Of a stretch of DNA of 64,000 bases, positions 55,033 to 64,000 are shown piece after piece (the stretch's first letter is position 1; every line of letters begins with the position of its first letter). The notes below the pieces were generated by a model. That model saw nothing but the letters and a program-made list of their open reading frames with translations, was not told the DNA's origin and ran no database searches. Made by a program: the position numbers and the translations under genes. The stretch lies in the NCBI RefSeq assembly GCF_014199445.1, contig NZ_JACIJS010000001.1:444940-508939 (forward strand). The letters run 5' to 3'. The DNA is from Rubricella aquisinus (GTDB lineage Bacteria > Pseudomonadota > Alphaproteobacteria > Rhodobacterales > Rhodobacteraceae).

Positions 55033-58000
55033 ATGCGCCCGCACTCAAAAGAATGGCAGTTTTGGATCGACCGCGGGGGCACCTTCACCGATCTTGTTGG
55101 CAGAATGCCTGATGGCACGCTCGTGACAAAGAAACTTTTGTCGGAAAATCCTGAACGATATGAGGATGCTGCGGTCGAAGGCATCCGGCAGATGATGGGC
55201 CTGACAGAAGGCGAGGCATTTCCCACCGGCGGTATCTCTGCCGTGAAAATGGGGACGACCGTTGCCACGAATGCCCTCTTGGAACGGAAAGGGGAAGCAA
55301 CACTCCTGCTGATCACCGAAGGGTTTGGCGATCTGTTGCGAATCGGCACTCAAGCACGGCCAAAGCTGTTTGACCTCGATATCCGGCTGCCCGAACTGCT
55401 CTATTCCGATGTGGCGGAAGTCTCCGAACGGCTTGCCGCAGATGGAAGCGTGATCACTGATATGGATGAGGAGGCCGTGCGCACCTCCCTTCAGGCGGCC
55501 TATGACAAGGGGCTGCGCTCCGTCGCGATTGCGTTCATGCATGCCTATCTGGAGCCGAAGCACGAACAACGCGCGGCAGAGATTGCGCGTGAGATCGGGT
55601 TCACCCAAGTCACCCCCAGCCATGATGTCAGCCGATTGATCAAGCTGGTCGGGCGAGGCGATACGGCAGTGGTGGATGCCTACCTCTCCCCCATTTTGCG
55701 GCGCTATGTGGATCGGGTTGCCACGGCGATTGATGTGAAGGGCGGCGCGTGTGAGCGGCTTTATTTCATGCAATCCAATGGTGGCCTTACAGATGCCGCG
55801 CTGTTTCAGGGGCGCGACGCGATCCTTTCTGGCCCGGCGGGCGGTGTCGTTGGCATGGTGCGGACGGCTGAGGATGCCGGATTTGACAAGCTGATCGGCT
55901 TTGACATGGGCGGCACCTCCACCGACGTGTGCCATTACGCAGGCACCTATGAGCGGTCCTTTGAAACGGAGGTCGCGGGCGTGCGGATGCGTGCGCCGAT
56001 GATGCATATTCATACGGTGGCAGCGGGCGGCGGCTCGATCCTGTCGTTCCGCGAAGGGCGCTATCAGGTTGGCCCGGAAAGTGCGGGTGCCGATCCCGGC
56101 CCCGCCTGCTATCGCCGGGGCGGGCCGCTGACGGTGACCGATTGCAACGTCATGCTTGGTAAACTCAGCGGCACACATTTCCCCGCCGTTTTCGGCAAAA
56201 CCGGTGATCAGCCGCTGGATGTGGCGGCGGTTCACTCGAAATTCGAGGAAATGGCCGCCGAAATCGCGCTGCGCACGGGCGCGCCCCGCAAATCCGCCCG
56301 CGACACGGCGGAAGGGTTCCTCAGCATCGCGGTGCAGAACATGGCCAACGCCATCAAGAAAATCAGTGTCGAGCGGGGATATGACGTCACTCGCTACACT
56401 CTGAACTGCTTTGGCGGCGCAGGCGGACAACATGCTTGCCTCGTTGCCGATGCATTGGGGATGGAGCGTGTGTTCGTGCATCCCTTTGCCGGTGTTCTGT
56501 CCGCCTTTGGTATGGGGCTGGCCGACATTCGCGCCCTGCGGGAGGAGCAATCCGACCTGCCCCTGTGTGACGCAGCCAAAGCGGGCGAACGCCTACGCGC
56601 GCTTGCCGATGAAGCACGGGCAGAGGTGCGCAGCCAGGGCATCGCCGCGTCCGACATTGAAACCGTGGAAAGCGCGCATCTGCGATATGACGGTTCGCAT
56701 CAGAGCCTCGCCGTGCCATTTGGCACCGCAGATGAGATGCGCCACGCGTTTGATGAGGCGCATACCGCACGGTTCGGCTTTGCCAATCATGATCGCACCG
56801 TCCTGATTGAGATGCTGACGGTCGAGGCGATTGGCCAAACCGGGGCGGACAGTGCGCCGATCCGTTCTGACAGCACCGAAGCCACCCCGATTGACCGCGT
56901 TACGGTATACGCGGATGGCACGGAACATACGGCCGATGTGTATGACCGTGGCACCCTGCCCGCCGATGTGCCGCTATCCGGTCCCGCGATTGTCTGTGAG
57001 CCGACAGGCACCACGATCATCGAGCCGGGTTGGGCTGGCCATATCGACGGGCGCGGCAACCTGATCCTTGAGCGGGTCGCGGCCCGCAAACAGGCGGTGG
57101 CACTCGGCACGGATGCTGACCCGGTGCTGCTGGAGGTGTTCAACAACCTCTTTATGTCGATTGCAGAGCAGATGGGCGCGACCCTCGCCAACACGGCGTA
57201 CTCCGTTAACATCAAGGAAAGGTTCGATTTTTCCTGCGCCCTGTTCGATGCGGAGGGCAATCTGGTGGCCAATGCGCCCCATGTCCCGGTGCATCTGGGC
57301 TCGATGTCCGAAAGCGTGCGGACGATTGCGCGCCTCAATGCGGGTAAGATGAAACCGGGCGACAGCTTTATGCTGAACGCGCCGTTCAACGGCGGGACGC
57401 ATTTGCCCGATGTCACGGTGATCACGCCCGTGTTCGATAAGGACGGGGCCGAGATCCTGTTCTATGTCGGCTCCCGTGGGCACCATGCGGATATTGGCGG
57501 GCGCACCCCCGGCTCTGCCCCGCCGGACAGTAAGCATATCGAGGAAGAGGGCGTGCTGATCGACAATTTCCATCTGGTCGAGGGTGGAAAATTGCGGGAC
57601 GCTGAAACGCGCAAGCTGTTGCAATCCGGGCAGTATCCCTGCCGCAATGTCGATCAGAACATGGCCGACCTTGAAGCGCAGATCGCTGCCAATGCGACCG
57701 GTATCCGCGAAGTGCACCAGATGATCGAAACCTTCGGGCTGGACACCGTGCTGGCCTATATGCGCCATGTTCAGGCCAATGCGGAGGCCAGCGTGCGGCA
57801 GATCATCGGGCGCCTGTCGGACGGGGAATTCACCTATCCGCTGGATGACGGATCACAGATCAAGGTGCGCGTTGCCGTCGATGCGGAGAAGGGTGAGGCG
57901 GAGATTGATTTCACTGGCACATCCGACCAGCATCCGGGCAACTACAACGCGCCAAAGGCGATTGCGCATGCGGTCGTGCTTTATGTGTTCCGCTGTCTGG

Positions 58001-58647
58001 TTGGGGTGGATATTCCGCTGAACGAGGGGTGCCTGAAGCCGCTTAAATTAACCATTCCAGAAGGCTCCATGATCAATCCGGTTTATCCAGCGGCGGTCAT
58101 TTCAGGCAATACCGAGGTCAGTCAGGCCATCGCGGATTGCCTGTTTGGCGCGCTGGGGGTGATTGCTGGCAGTCAGGGTACGATGAACAATTTCGTCTGG
58201 GGCAATGATGATTTCCAGAACTACGAAACCATCGCTGGCGGCACGGGTGCTGGGCCGACATTCGATGGCACATCCGCTGTTCACAGCCATATGACAAACA
58301 CAAGAATGACCGATCCAGAGATTCTGGAGCAAAGATTTCCTGTTCGAATTCAACGGTTTGGCATCCGCCGCGGGTCTGGCGGCACGGGCGCGCATCAGGG
58401 TGGCGACGGGATCGTTCGGGAGGTTGAATTCCTTGTGCCCGTCACGGCCACGGCCCTGTCATCCCACCGGTCAGTGCCACCTTTTGGCGGTGACGGCGGT
58501 GCGCCCGGTGCGACGGGTCAGAACTCGGTTCGTCGTGCGAACGGTCAGATTGACACCCTGTCAGGCAATGATGAGGCGCAACTTAACCCTGGTGACGTGT
58601 TTGTCATGCACACACCCGGCGGGGGCGGCTGGGGTGTGAAGCATTAA
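55033..58647 (+). CDS. Fused hydantoinase/5-oxoprolinase (OplAH-type)
   Basis: 1204 residues, A half then B half in one chain as in ATP-dependent 5-oxoprolinase. Half A (about 1-690): [13 protein letters not shown] (nucleotide phosphate loop), [27 protein letters not shown] and [11 protein letters not shown]. Half B (about 700-1200): [63 protein letters not shown] and the Gly-rich end GGGGWGVKH. Opens a lactam ring (5-oxoproline to glutamate) or a hydantoin using ATP. The ATG at 55033 follows GGAGG by 5 bases; starts at 54940 and 55021 have no such site. Its last 4 bp overlap the parB stop convergently. Confidence 0.92.
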   Translation: MRPHSKEWQFWIDRGGTFTDLVGRMPDGTLVTKKLLSENPERYEDAAVEGIRQMMGLTEGEAFPTGGISAVKMGTTVATNALLERKGEATLLLITEGFGDLLRIGTQARPKLFDLDIRLPELLYSDVAEVSERLAADGSVITDMDEEAVRTSLQAAYDKGLRSVAIAFMHAYLEPKHEQRAAEIAREIGFTQVTPSHDVSRLIKLVGRGDTAVVDAYLSPILRRYVDRVATAIDVKGGACERLYFMQSNGGLTDAALFQGRDAILSGPAGGVVGMVRTAEDAGFDKLIGFDMGGTSTDVCHYAGTYERSFETEVAGVRMRAPMMHIHTVAAGGGSILSFREGRYQVGPESAGADPGPACYRRGGPLTVTDCNVMLGKLSGTHFPAVFGKTGDQPLDVAAVHSKFEEMAAEIALRTGAPRKSARDTAEGFLSIAVQNMANAIKKISVERGYDVTRYTLNCFGGAGGQHACLVADALGMERVFVHPFAGVLSAFGMGLADIRALREEQSDLPLCDAAKAGERLRALADEARAEVRSQGIAASDIETVESAHLRYDGSHQSLAVPFGTADEMRHAFDEAHTARFGFANHDRTVLIEMLTVEAIGQTGADSAPIRSDSTEATPIDRVTVYADGTEHTADVYDRGTLPADVPLSGPAIVCEPTGTTIIEPGWAGHIDGRGNLILERVAARKQAVALGTDADPVLLEVFNNLFMSIAEQMGATLANTAYSVNIKERFDFSCALFDAEGNLVANAPHVPVHLGSMSESVRTIARLNAGKMKPGDSFMLNAPFNGGTHLPDVTVITPVFDKDGAEILFYVGSRGHHADIGGRTPGSAPPDSKHIEEEGVLIDNFHLVEGGKLRDAETRKLLQSGQYPCRNVDQNMADLEAQIAANATGIREVHQMIETFGLDTVLAYMRHVQANAEASVRQIIGRLSDGEFTYPLDDGSQIKVRVAVDAEKGEAEIDFTGTSDQHPGNYNAPKAIAHAVVLYVFRCLVGVDIPLNEGCLKPLKLTIPEGSMINPVYPAAVISGNTEVSQAIADCLFGALGVIAGSQGTMNNFVWGNDDFQNYETIAGGTGAGPTFDGTSAVHSHMTNTRMTDPEILEQRFPVRIQRFGIRRGSGGTGAHQGGDGIVREVEFLVPVTATALSSHRSVPPFGGDGGAPGATGQNSVRRANGQIDTLSGNDEAQLNPGDVFVMHTPGGGGWGVKH

Positions 58648-59516
58648 CCTTGTGAGAGGAGCTGGCACAGCCCGTCCAGCTCATCCAAATTGGAGTATCG
58701 AATGCGCAATTCACCCTTACCGGAGGATGTGTGTTCGATACTCACCTTGAGCCGCAAATGAGCGGTAAGGTCAGCCTCAAGCGCGCGGGTATCGGCATCT
58801 TTCGTCGATGCCCGCGACTTGCTTTGACCTTTAGAAACAGGTGGCGCCTTGACCAACTGTTCCGTCTGACGAACCGAAAGGTTCTGGTCGATGACCTGCT
58901 TTGCAAATTTCGCCGGATCATCCGAGGTGATCAGCGCCCGCGCGTGCCCTGCGGACAATTTGCCGGTGACAACATACTCCTGCACACTGTCGGGTAAGGT
59001 TAACAGACGCAGCAGATTGGCGATGTGGGACCGGCTTTTGCCAAGGGCTTCTGATAACTTTTCCTGGGTGTGGCCGAATTTATCCATCAGCTGACGATAG
59101 CCCTGCGCCTCTTCAATCGGGTTAAGATCGGCGCGTTGGATATTCTCGATGATCGCGATCTCAAGCACATCGGTATCACTCAGGTCGCGAATGACAACGG
59201 GCACCTGATGGATCTGCGCCCGCTGCGCTGCCCGCCAGCGGCGCTCCCCTGCAACGATCTGAAAGCGATCAGATTTGGCCGGATCCGGGCGCACGATGAG
59301 CGGTTGAAGGATGCCCTTTTCCTTCAAGGATCGTGTCAGATCAGCAAGGTCTGTTTCATTGAAATGACGACGCGGCTGGTCAGGATTGGCTACGAGTTTC
59401 TCAATTGGAACAATGGTTTGCCCAGAGTTTGCTTGAGGCTGGTTTGTTGTATCAGTGTCGGCCAACAAGGCAGAAAGTCCGCGGCCCAGTCCCTTTTTCT
59501 CAACTTTGCGTGCCAT
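58644..59516 (-). CDS. parB: Chromosome partitioning protein ParB
   Basis: 290 residues: N-terminal RGLSALLADTD, CTP/arginine-rich GERRWRAAQRA and LIVRPDP (CTPase fold), DLNPIEEAQGYRQLMDKFGHTQEKLSEALGKSRSHIANLLRLL (parS-binding HTH) and a C-terminal dimer domain. Loads on the parS sites found 0.5-3.2 kb away in this window and slides as a CTP-gated clamp. Follows parA by 17 bp. Confidence 0.96.
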   Translation of the reverse strand: MARKVEKKGLGRGLSALLADTDTTNQPQANSGQTIVPIEKLVANPDQPRRHFNETDLADLTRSLKEKGILQPLIVRPDPAKSDRFQIVAGERRWRAAQRAQIHQVPVVIRDLSDTDVLEIAIIENIQRADLNPIEEAQGYRQLMDKFGHTQEKLSEALGKSRSHIANLLRLLTLPDSVQEYVVTGKLSAGHARALITSDDPAKFAKQVIDQNLSVRQTEQLVKAPPVSKGQSKSRASTKDADTRALEADLTAHLRLKVSIEHTSSGKGELRIRYSNLDELDGLCQLLSQG

Positions 59517-59533
59517 TCTCTTTGCCTCGAATT

Positions 59534-60310
59534 CTACTTTTGACGGGACAGCAATTCCGCTGCCAATTTCTGATAGGCCAGACTGCCTGAACTTGCATGA
59601 TCGTACAGCAATGCCGGTATCGCATGGGATGGTGCCTCGGACAAACGGACATTTCTGGGAATGACTGTTTGGTAAACGAGTGGGCCGAGCGTGTCGCGTG
59701 CGTCCTCTTCGACTTGGGAGGACAGCTTATTTCGACGGTCATACATGGTTAAGACGATCCCCTCGATTTTAAGGGATCGGTTAACGGTTTGGGACACTTC
59801 ACGGACGGTTTTCATCAGTTGTGTTAACCCTTCGAGGGCGAAAAATTCGCATTGAAGGGGGACGAGGACGCTGTCCGCTGCCGCCATAGCATTCAAGGTC
59901 AGCATGTTGAGCGATGGTGGGCAGTCGATCAGGATATAATCGTAGGTGCCGCGTACTTCCTCCGTTGCGTCCTTCAAACGGTGCAGTCGCCCCCTATCCT
60001 CCGCCAACTGAACATCGGCGGATGACAGATCAACGGATGCCGGGGCGATAAACATGCCTGGAACTATTGTTTCACGTGAAACATCCACCAACGACCGCCC
60101 GTCAAGCAACATGTCATAGGTCGACACGTCCCGATTCGATGCATCAATGCCCAAGCCAGTCGACGCATTCCCCTGCGGATCAAGATCAATCAGCAGGACA
60201 CGCTTTCCAACCGCAGCGAGAGCTGTTGACAGGTTGATTGCCGTTGTCGTCTTTCCGACCCCACCCTTTTGATTGGTCAGTGCGATAATGCGGGCAGATG
60301 GATCAGACAT
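59534..60310 (-). CDS. parA: Chromosome partitioning ATPase ParA
   Basis: 258 residues with the deviant Walker A NQKGGVGKTTTAIN, Walker A' DLDPQGNASTGLG and ILIDCPPSLNML. ParA moves ParB-parS complexes. The ATG at 60310 gives [17 protein letters not shown]; a start at 60352 would add a Cys-rich segment not typical of ParA. Begins inside the rsmG stop region by 8 bp. A parS palindrome lies within this gene. Confidence 0.96.
   Translation of the reverse strand: MSDPSARIIALTNQKGGVGKTTTAINLSTALAAVGKRVLLIDLDPQGNASTGLGIDASNRDVSTYDMLLDGRSLVDVSRETIVPGMFIAPASVDLSSADVQLAEDRGRLHRLKDATEEVRGTYDYILIDCPPSLNMLTLNAMAAADSVLVPLQCEFFALEGLTQLMKTVREVSQTVNRSLKIEGIVLTMYDRRNKLSSQVEEDARDTLGPLVYQTVIPRNVRLSEAPSHAIPALLYDHASSGSLAYQKLAAELLSRQK
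60069..60084. other. parS site in parA
   Basis: TGTTTCACGTGAAACA, a perfect 16-bp palindrome equal to the bacterial parS consensus. Confidence 0.95.
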
Positions 60311-60929
60311 GATGAATTCCAGACAAAATAAGCACAGTGCTCTCTTGGTCAATTAGCGATTCCTTGTGCGTAACGTCAAATGACCACAGATTTCGTGCCT
60401 GCACGAGCTCTTCACCAACGCGAGCGCCCTTATGAAAAATGCAGATACCATCCGCATTTAGGTGAGGATACGCATATCCAAGCAACTTATCCAGCGGGGC
60501 AAGGGCACGCGCCGACACAATATCAGCTTTCTGTGGCTCCGTTGCTTCAATGCGAGAGGTCAACACGGTGGCATTCAATCCTAACTCACGAATAACGGTG
60601 CGGAGAAAGGCCCCCTTACGCGCATCACTCTCCACCAATGTGAACGCAATATCCGGGTTCGCCTCATGCGCGAGCGTTGCGACAACCAAACCCGGAAAGC
60701 CAGCACCACTGCCCAGATCGACCCATTTTCGTACGTTGTGTGGCGCATAGGAATAAATCTGAGCGCTATCCACAAAGTGGCGCTCCCATAAATCCGGAAT
60801 GGTAGACGGCGCAACAAGGTTAATCTTCTCCTGCCAACGCTCCAATAAATCAGCGTAGACTTGAAGCCGATCCAATGTTTCACGTGAAACAGAGATCCCC
60901 TTAGGCAGCGCGAATTCGCTCAAAATCAA
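60303..60929 (-). CDS. rsmG: 16S rRNA m7G527 methyltransferase RsmG
   Basis: 208 residues: SAM site [20 protein letters not shown] and [26 protein letters not shown] are typical. Methylates G527 of 16S rRNA, part of the mnmG-rsmG-parAB unit near chromosome origins. The likely start is TTG at 60929, overlapping the mnmG stop (TTGA). Contains a parS site near its N-terminus. Confidence 0.95.
   Translation of the reverse strand: MILSEFALPKGISVSRETLDRLQVYADLLERWQEKINLVAPSTIPDLWERHFVDSAQIYSYAPHNVRKWVDLGSGAGFPGLVVATLAHEANPDIAFTLVESDARKGAFLRTVIRELGLNATVLTSRIEATEPQKADIVSARALAPLDKLLGYAYPHLNADGICIFHKGARVGEELVQARNLWSFDVTHKESLIDQESTVLILSGIHHV
60876..60891. other. parS site in rsmG
   Basis: TGTTTCACGTGAAACA, perfect parS palindrome inside the rsmG coding sequence, near the start of the gene. 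Confidence 0.95.
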
Positions 60930-62809
60930 ACCGCCGTTTTCATCGAAGAGCGCCGAATCTGCCCCAGTAACAGCGTCAACGCAGCTGGCGTCATTCCATC
61001 AATCCTTGCCGCTTGCCCAAGTGACCCCGGTCGTATCTTCGACAGCTTGGTCTTTAGCTCATTCGAAAGCCCGCTCACATTCTGATAATCCATATCAGCC
61101 GGAATAATCAGTGTTTCCTCTTTCCGCATAGCCGCGATATCGTTTGCTTGGCGCGCGATATAAGGCGCATATCTAGCATCTCTAACGACCTGTTCCGCAA
61201 TATCTTGATCAATCTCGGCAAGTTCGGGCCAAATCGGCTGTAGATCGCTCAACTCAATATCGGGAAACGCCAACAGCCCCAACGCATTCCGGCGCACGCC
61301 ATCCTGATTGATTTTCAGCCCCTTCTTGGCCGCATCCGACGGTGTTACAGACACCTGCTCCGCCAATTTCATAGCAGTAGAAAGGCGTTCTGCTTTCGAT
61401 TCGAATATGCGCCGCCGCTCCTCCCCCACGCAGCCGATCTCAATCCCGCGCGGGGTCAATCGCTGGTCTGCGTTATCCGCGCGCAAGGACAGCCGGAATT
61501 CCGCCCGCGAGGTAAACATCCGGTAAGGCTCCGTCACGCCACGCGTCACCAGATCATCAACCATGACGCCAATATACCCATCAGCCCGATCGAAAACGAC
61601 TGGGCCATCACCACGAACCATCGCAGCCGCATTCAGCGCCGCAACAAGCCCCTGGGCCGCCGCCTCCTCATACCCTGTCGTACCGTTAATCTGCCCGGCG
61701 AGGTACAAACACGGCATCGCCTGCAACTCCAGCGTATGGGACAGTGCCCGCGGATCAACGTAATCATACTCAATCGCATAGCCCGGCTGCAGAATCTCAG
61801 CCTGTTCAAGCCCGTTAATCGACCTCACGTACTCATGCTGAACCTCAACGGGCAGGCTGGTAGAGATGCCGTTGGGGTAAATCACATCATCACTCAAGCT
61901 TTCCGGTTCCAAAAAAATCTGATGAGAGGTCTTATCCGCAAACCGTACAACCTTGTCCTCAATAGACGGGCAATAGCGCGGACCAACACCATCAATATGC
62001 CCACCATACATCGCCGATCGGTCAAGATTTTCGCGAATGATGTCGTGTGTCCGCTCATTCGTGTGCGTGACACCGCAGGCGATCTGGCGTGCCTCCGGTG
62101 CCTTGTTCAGAAACGAAAAGAGCACCGGGTCATCATCACCCGGCTGCATATCCACCTTTGACCAATCGATTGTCTTGCCGTTGAGCCGTGGCGGCGTCCC
62201 GGTTTTCAGCCGCCCCAGAGGGAGGCCAAGGCTGTCGATCCGTTCCGCCAAAGCGATAGACGCGTTCTCTCCCATCCGACCACCTGCGTGGGATTTGTCG
62301 CCAATATGGATCACACCGCGCAAAAACGTGCCCGTGGTTAACACGACGGCCTGCGCCCGCACCTCGGACCCGTCGCGCAGGATCACGCCTTTTGCAGCGC
62401 CGTCGATGACGCGCAGATCGGTCACCTCGCCTTCAATCACCGTCAAATTGTCATAACGCCGAAATTCTGCCTGCATCGCGGCGCGATAAATTGCGCGATC
62501 TGCCTGACATCGTGGCCCCTGAACAGCAGGCCCCTTACGGCGGTTAAGCAGCCTGAATTGAATACCGGCAGCATCCGCCACGCGGCCCATTACGCCATCG
62601 AGCGCATCAATTTCACGGACCAGATGCCCTTTACCGAGCCCGCCAATCGCGGGATTGCAGGACATTTCGCCAATCTTGGCGAATTGATGGGTCACCAAAG
62701 CGGTGCGCACGCCCATCCGCGCCGCGGCCTGCGCAGCCTCCGAACCGGCATGACCGCCGCCAATCACCACCACGTCAAAATCAGAATGTTTCACGTGAAA
62801 CGTCCTCAC
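60926..62809 (-). CDS. mnmG: tRNA 5-carboxymethylaminomethyluridine modification enzyme MnmG
   Basis: 627 residues. FAD site [47 protein letters not shown] and the late [13 protein letters not shown] block. Works with MnmE to modify wobble uridines. The start is probably GTG at 62809, which overlaps the mnmE stop (GTGA); a TTG at 62821 in the same frame is an alternative. Residues 4-8 (FHVKH) are encoded by the third parS site. Confidence 0.95.
   Translation of the reverse strand: MRTFHVKHSDFDVVVIGGGHAGSEAAQAAARMGVRTALVTHQFAKIGEMSCNPAIGGLGKGHLVREIDALDGVMGRVADAAGIQFRLLNRRKGPAVQGPRCQADRAIYRAAMQAEFRRYDNLTVIEGEVTDLRVIDGAAKGVILRDGSEVRAQAVVLTTGTFLRGVIHIGDKSHAGGRMGENASIALAERIDSLGLPLGRLKTGTPPRLNGKTIDWSKVDMQPGDDDPVLFSFLNKAPEARQIACGVTHTNERTHDIIRENLDRSAMYGGHIDGVGPRYCPSIEDKVVRFADKTSHQIFLEPESLSDDVIYPNGISTSLPVEVQHEYVRSINGLEQAEILQPGYAIEYDYVDPRALSHTLELQAMPCLYLAGQINGTTGYEEAAAQGLVAALNAAAMVRGDGPVVFDRADGYIGVMVDDLVTRGVTEPYRMFTSRAEFRLSLRADNADQRLTPRGIEIGCVGEERRRIFESKAERLSTAMKLAEQVSVTPSDAAKKGLKINQDGVRRNALGLLAFPDIELSDLQPIWPELAEIDQDIAEQVVRDARYAPYIARQANDIAAMRKEETLIIPADMDYQNVSGLSNELKTKLSKIRPGSLGQAARIDGMTPAALTLLLGQIRRSSMKTAV
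62787..62802. other. parS-like site at the mnmG start
   Basis: TGTTTCACGTGAAACG, one base off the perfect palindrome at the last position. Confidence 0.88.
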
Positions 62810-63999
62810 TTGCCCAAACAAAAGCTAGAGAAAATCTCGTCCAGCACATGCTCCACATCAACCCGACCCAAAACGGAATCAAGCGCACGCACCGCACGCC
62901 GCAATTCCTCAGCCGCCAGATCAACGAAATCCTGACCACCCCTTACATGAATTTCCGCCGAGTCTAAAGCGGCAACCGCTTCGTTCATCGCAATCAAGTG
63001 CCGCTCCCGAATGGCAGAGGACGCGCCGCGCGCCCGATCGCTCAAAATCTCACCAACCCGGCTGATAAGCGCATCAAGCCCAGCCCCCGTAACACCCGAC
63101 ACACCCCGGCCCGTCACATCCGCTTTCCCCGAAACCACGATATCCGCAGAAAGCCGCTCTGGCACCGGATCAGGCTCCGACTGCCCCGGCTCAAGTAGGA
63201 AAATGCGCAAATCCGCATCCCGTGCCCGCGCCCGTGCCCGGTCAACACCGATCGCCTCAACCGCGTCCTCCGTTTCCCGCAACCCAGCAGTATCAAGCAG
63301 CGTGACCGGCAATCCCGCCAAATCCATCCGCACCTCAATCACATCACGGGTCGTCCCCGCGATATCAGACGTGATCGCCGCATCACGCCCCGCAAGCGCG
63401 TTCAGCAATGTCGACTTTCCCGCATTCGGGCGCCCAACAATCGCCACCTCAAATCCATCGCGTATACGCTCCGCCATGGCAGCACCCGCGATCTCCGCTC
63501 TCAGTGAAATTCGTGTTTTCTCAATCAGATCAAGCACTTCTTCAGAGACATCTTGTGGTACTTCCTCATCCGCGAAATCAATCGTTGCTTCCGTCAACGC
63601 CATCGCCCGCACCAGATCGGTACGCCAATCATCCGTTTTTTTGCTTAACGCGCCACGCATGATTTGCATCGCCTGACGATGCTGCGCTTCGGTTTCCGCC
63701 TCGATCAGATCGCCCAAACCCTCGATCTGCGCCAAATCCATCCGGCCATTCTCAAGCGCCCTTCGCGAAAATTCCCCCGGCTCGGCCAGCCGAAATCCAT
63801 CCATGCCACTCAGCACCCGCAGGACGGAGGATACCACCGCGCCCGAGCCATGCAGCTGATACTCCGCAACCCGCTCACCCGTGAAACTCGCCTTTTCCTC
63901 AAACAGCAGCACGAGCGCCTCGTCCAACACGGCGCCATCCATCGGATCACGCAGAGTTCGCAACGCCGCCCGTCGCGCCACAGGCACCCGCGCCCCAAA
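62806..63999 (-). CDS. mnmE: tRNA modification GTPase MnmE (5' end beyond the window)
   Basis: About 397 C-terminal residues remain, the frame being open to the window edge. G domain: G1 [13 protein letters not shown]3 [10 protein letters not shown]. It also has the conserved [31 protein letters not shown] helix block before it, and the C-terminal catalytic FCLGK (CxGK). Forms a complex with MnmG; its stop overlaps the mnmG start. Confidence 0.95.
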   Translation of the reverse strand, partial: FGARVPVARRAALRTLRDPMDGAVLDEALVLLFEEKASFTGERVAEYQLHGSGAVVSSVLRVLSGMDGFRLAEPGEFSRRALENGRMDLAQIEGLGDLIEAETEAQHRQAMQIMRGALSKKTDDWRTDLVRAMALTEATIDFADEEVPQDVSEEVLDLIEKTRISLRAEIAGAAMAERIRDGFEVAIVGRPNAGKSTLLNALAGRDAAITSDIAGTTRDVIEVRMDLAGLPVTLLDTAGLRETEDAVEAIGVDRARARARDADLRIFLLEPGQSEPDPVPERLSADIVVSGKADVTGRGVSGVTGAGLDALISRVGEILSDRARGASSAIRERHLIAMNEAVAALDSAEIHVRGGQDFVDLAAEELRRAVRALDSVLGRVDVEHVLDEIFSSFCLGK

Positions 64000-64000
64000 C

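Noticed and set aside
60760-60775. CTATCCACAAA, a possible DnaA box, in rsmG
   Set aside because: A single near-match inside a gene, with no cluster of boxes; a similar CTATCCACAG in the adaptor gene at about 8988 shows it is chance. oriC is not seen in this window.

Overview
This is a GC-rich, gene-dense stretch of an alphaproteobacterial chromosome, most likely a Rhodobacterales (Roseobacter/Rhodobacter-type) organism. The assignment rests on several blocks typical of that order: pyrC'-plsY-dprA, ccr and ecm of the ethylmalonyl-CoA pathway side by side, hrcA-grpE opposite rph-rdgB-hemW, and mnmE-mnmG-rsmG-parA-parB. No rRNA, tRNA, CRISPR array, transposase or phage gene is visible. Almost everything is core or common accessory metabolism, and I found no clearly new multi-gene defence or biosynthetic system.

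Layout. 1-2.7 kb: the 3' end of a dihydroorotase-like gene, plsY and dprA. 2.7-4.2 kb: a YqgE protein and a secreted DsbD-N-terminal-like protein. 4.1-11.3 kb: a leftward string with an RND pump, its adaptor, moaB, a family-4-like uracil-DNA glycosylase and a GST. 11.3-17.3 kb: a YkgJ zinc/iron-cluster protein, crotonyl-CoA carboxylase/reductase (ccr), a PlsB-like acyltransferase and, divergently, ethylmalonyl-CoA mutase (ecm). 17.3-17.75 kb: a non-coding block holding an 88-bp inverted repeat (83/88 identical). 17.75-21.5 kb: PfkB/adenosine kinase, nth, an FkbM methyltransferase and an ornithine decarboxylase.

22-27.2 kb: a complete peptide-type ABC importer. 27.2-29.2 kb: arsR, arsH and an Ada-like gene. 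29.2-31.7 kb: modABC. 31.7-37 kb: mutS and the malic enzyme maeB, divergent. 36.9-42.3 kb: a DSD1-type PLP enzyme, dnaJ, an intruding glycosyltransferase and dnaK, with a convincing RpoH-type promoter before dnaK. 42.4-47 kb: a cNMP-domain/TrxR-like flavoprotein, alkB, exoD-like, an SH3 protein, a thioesterase and a PPOX flavoprotein.

47-51.5 kb: grpE and hrcA facing rph-rdgB-hemW. 51.5-58.6 kb: a winged-helix regulator, a TRAP transporter and, divergently, a fused 5-oxoprolinase/hydantoinase, which looks like an uptake-plus-hydrolysis unit. 58.6-64 kb: parB-parA-rsmG-mnmG-mnmE, with three parS palindromes inside the coding sequences. This marks the window's right end as lying in the chromosome-segregation, probably origin-proximal, region.

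The most rewarding items beyond gene calling are the parS cluster, the inverted-repeat block at 17.3 kb, a 54-bp dispersed repeat found in two divergent promoter regions (34.4 and 48.9 kb), the palindromes upstream of ccr, and several enzymes that have lost hallmark residues (the dihydroorotase-like protein, the UDG without its Fe-S cysteines, the TrxR-like protein without its CxxC).
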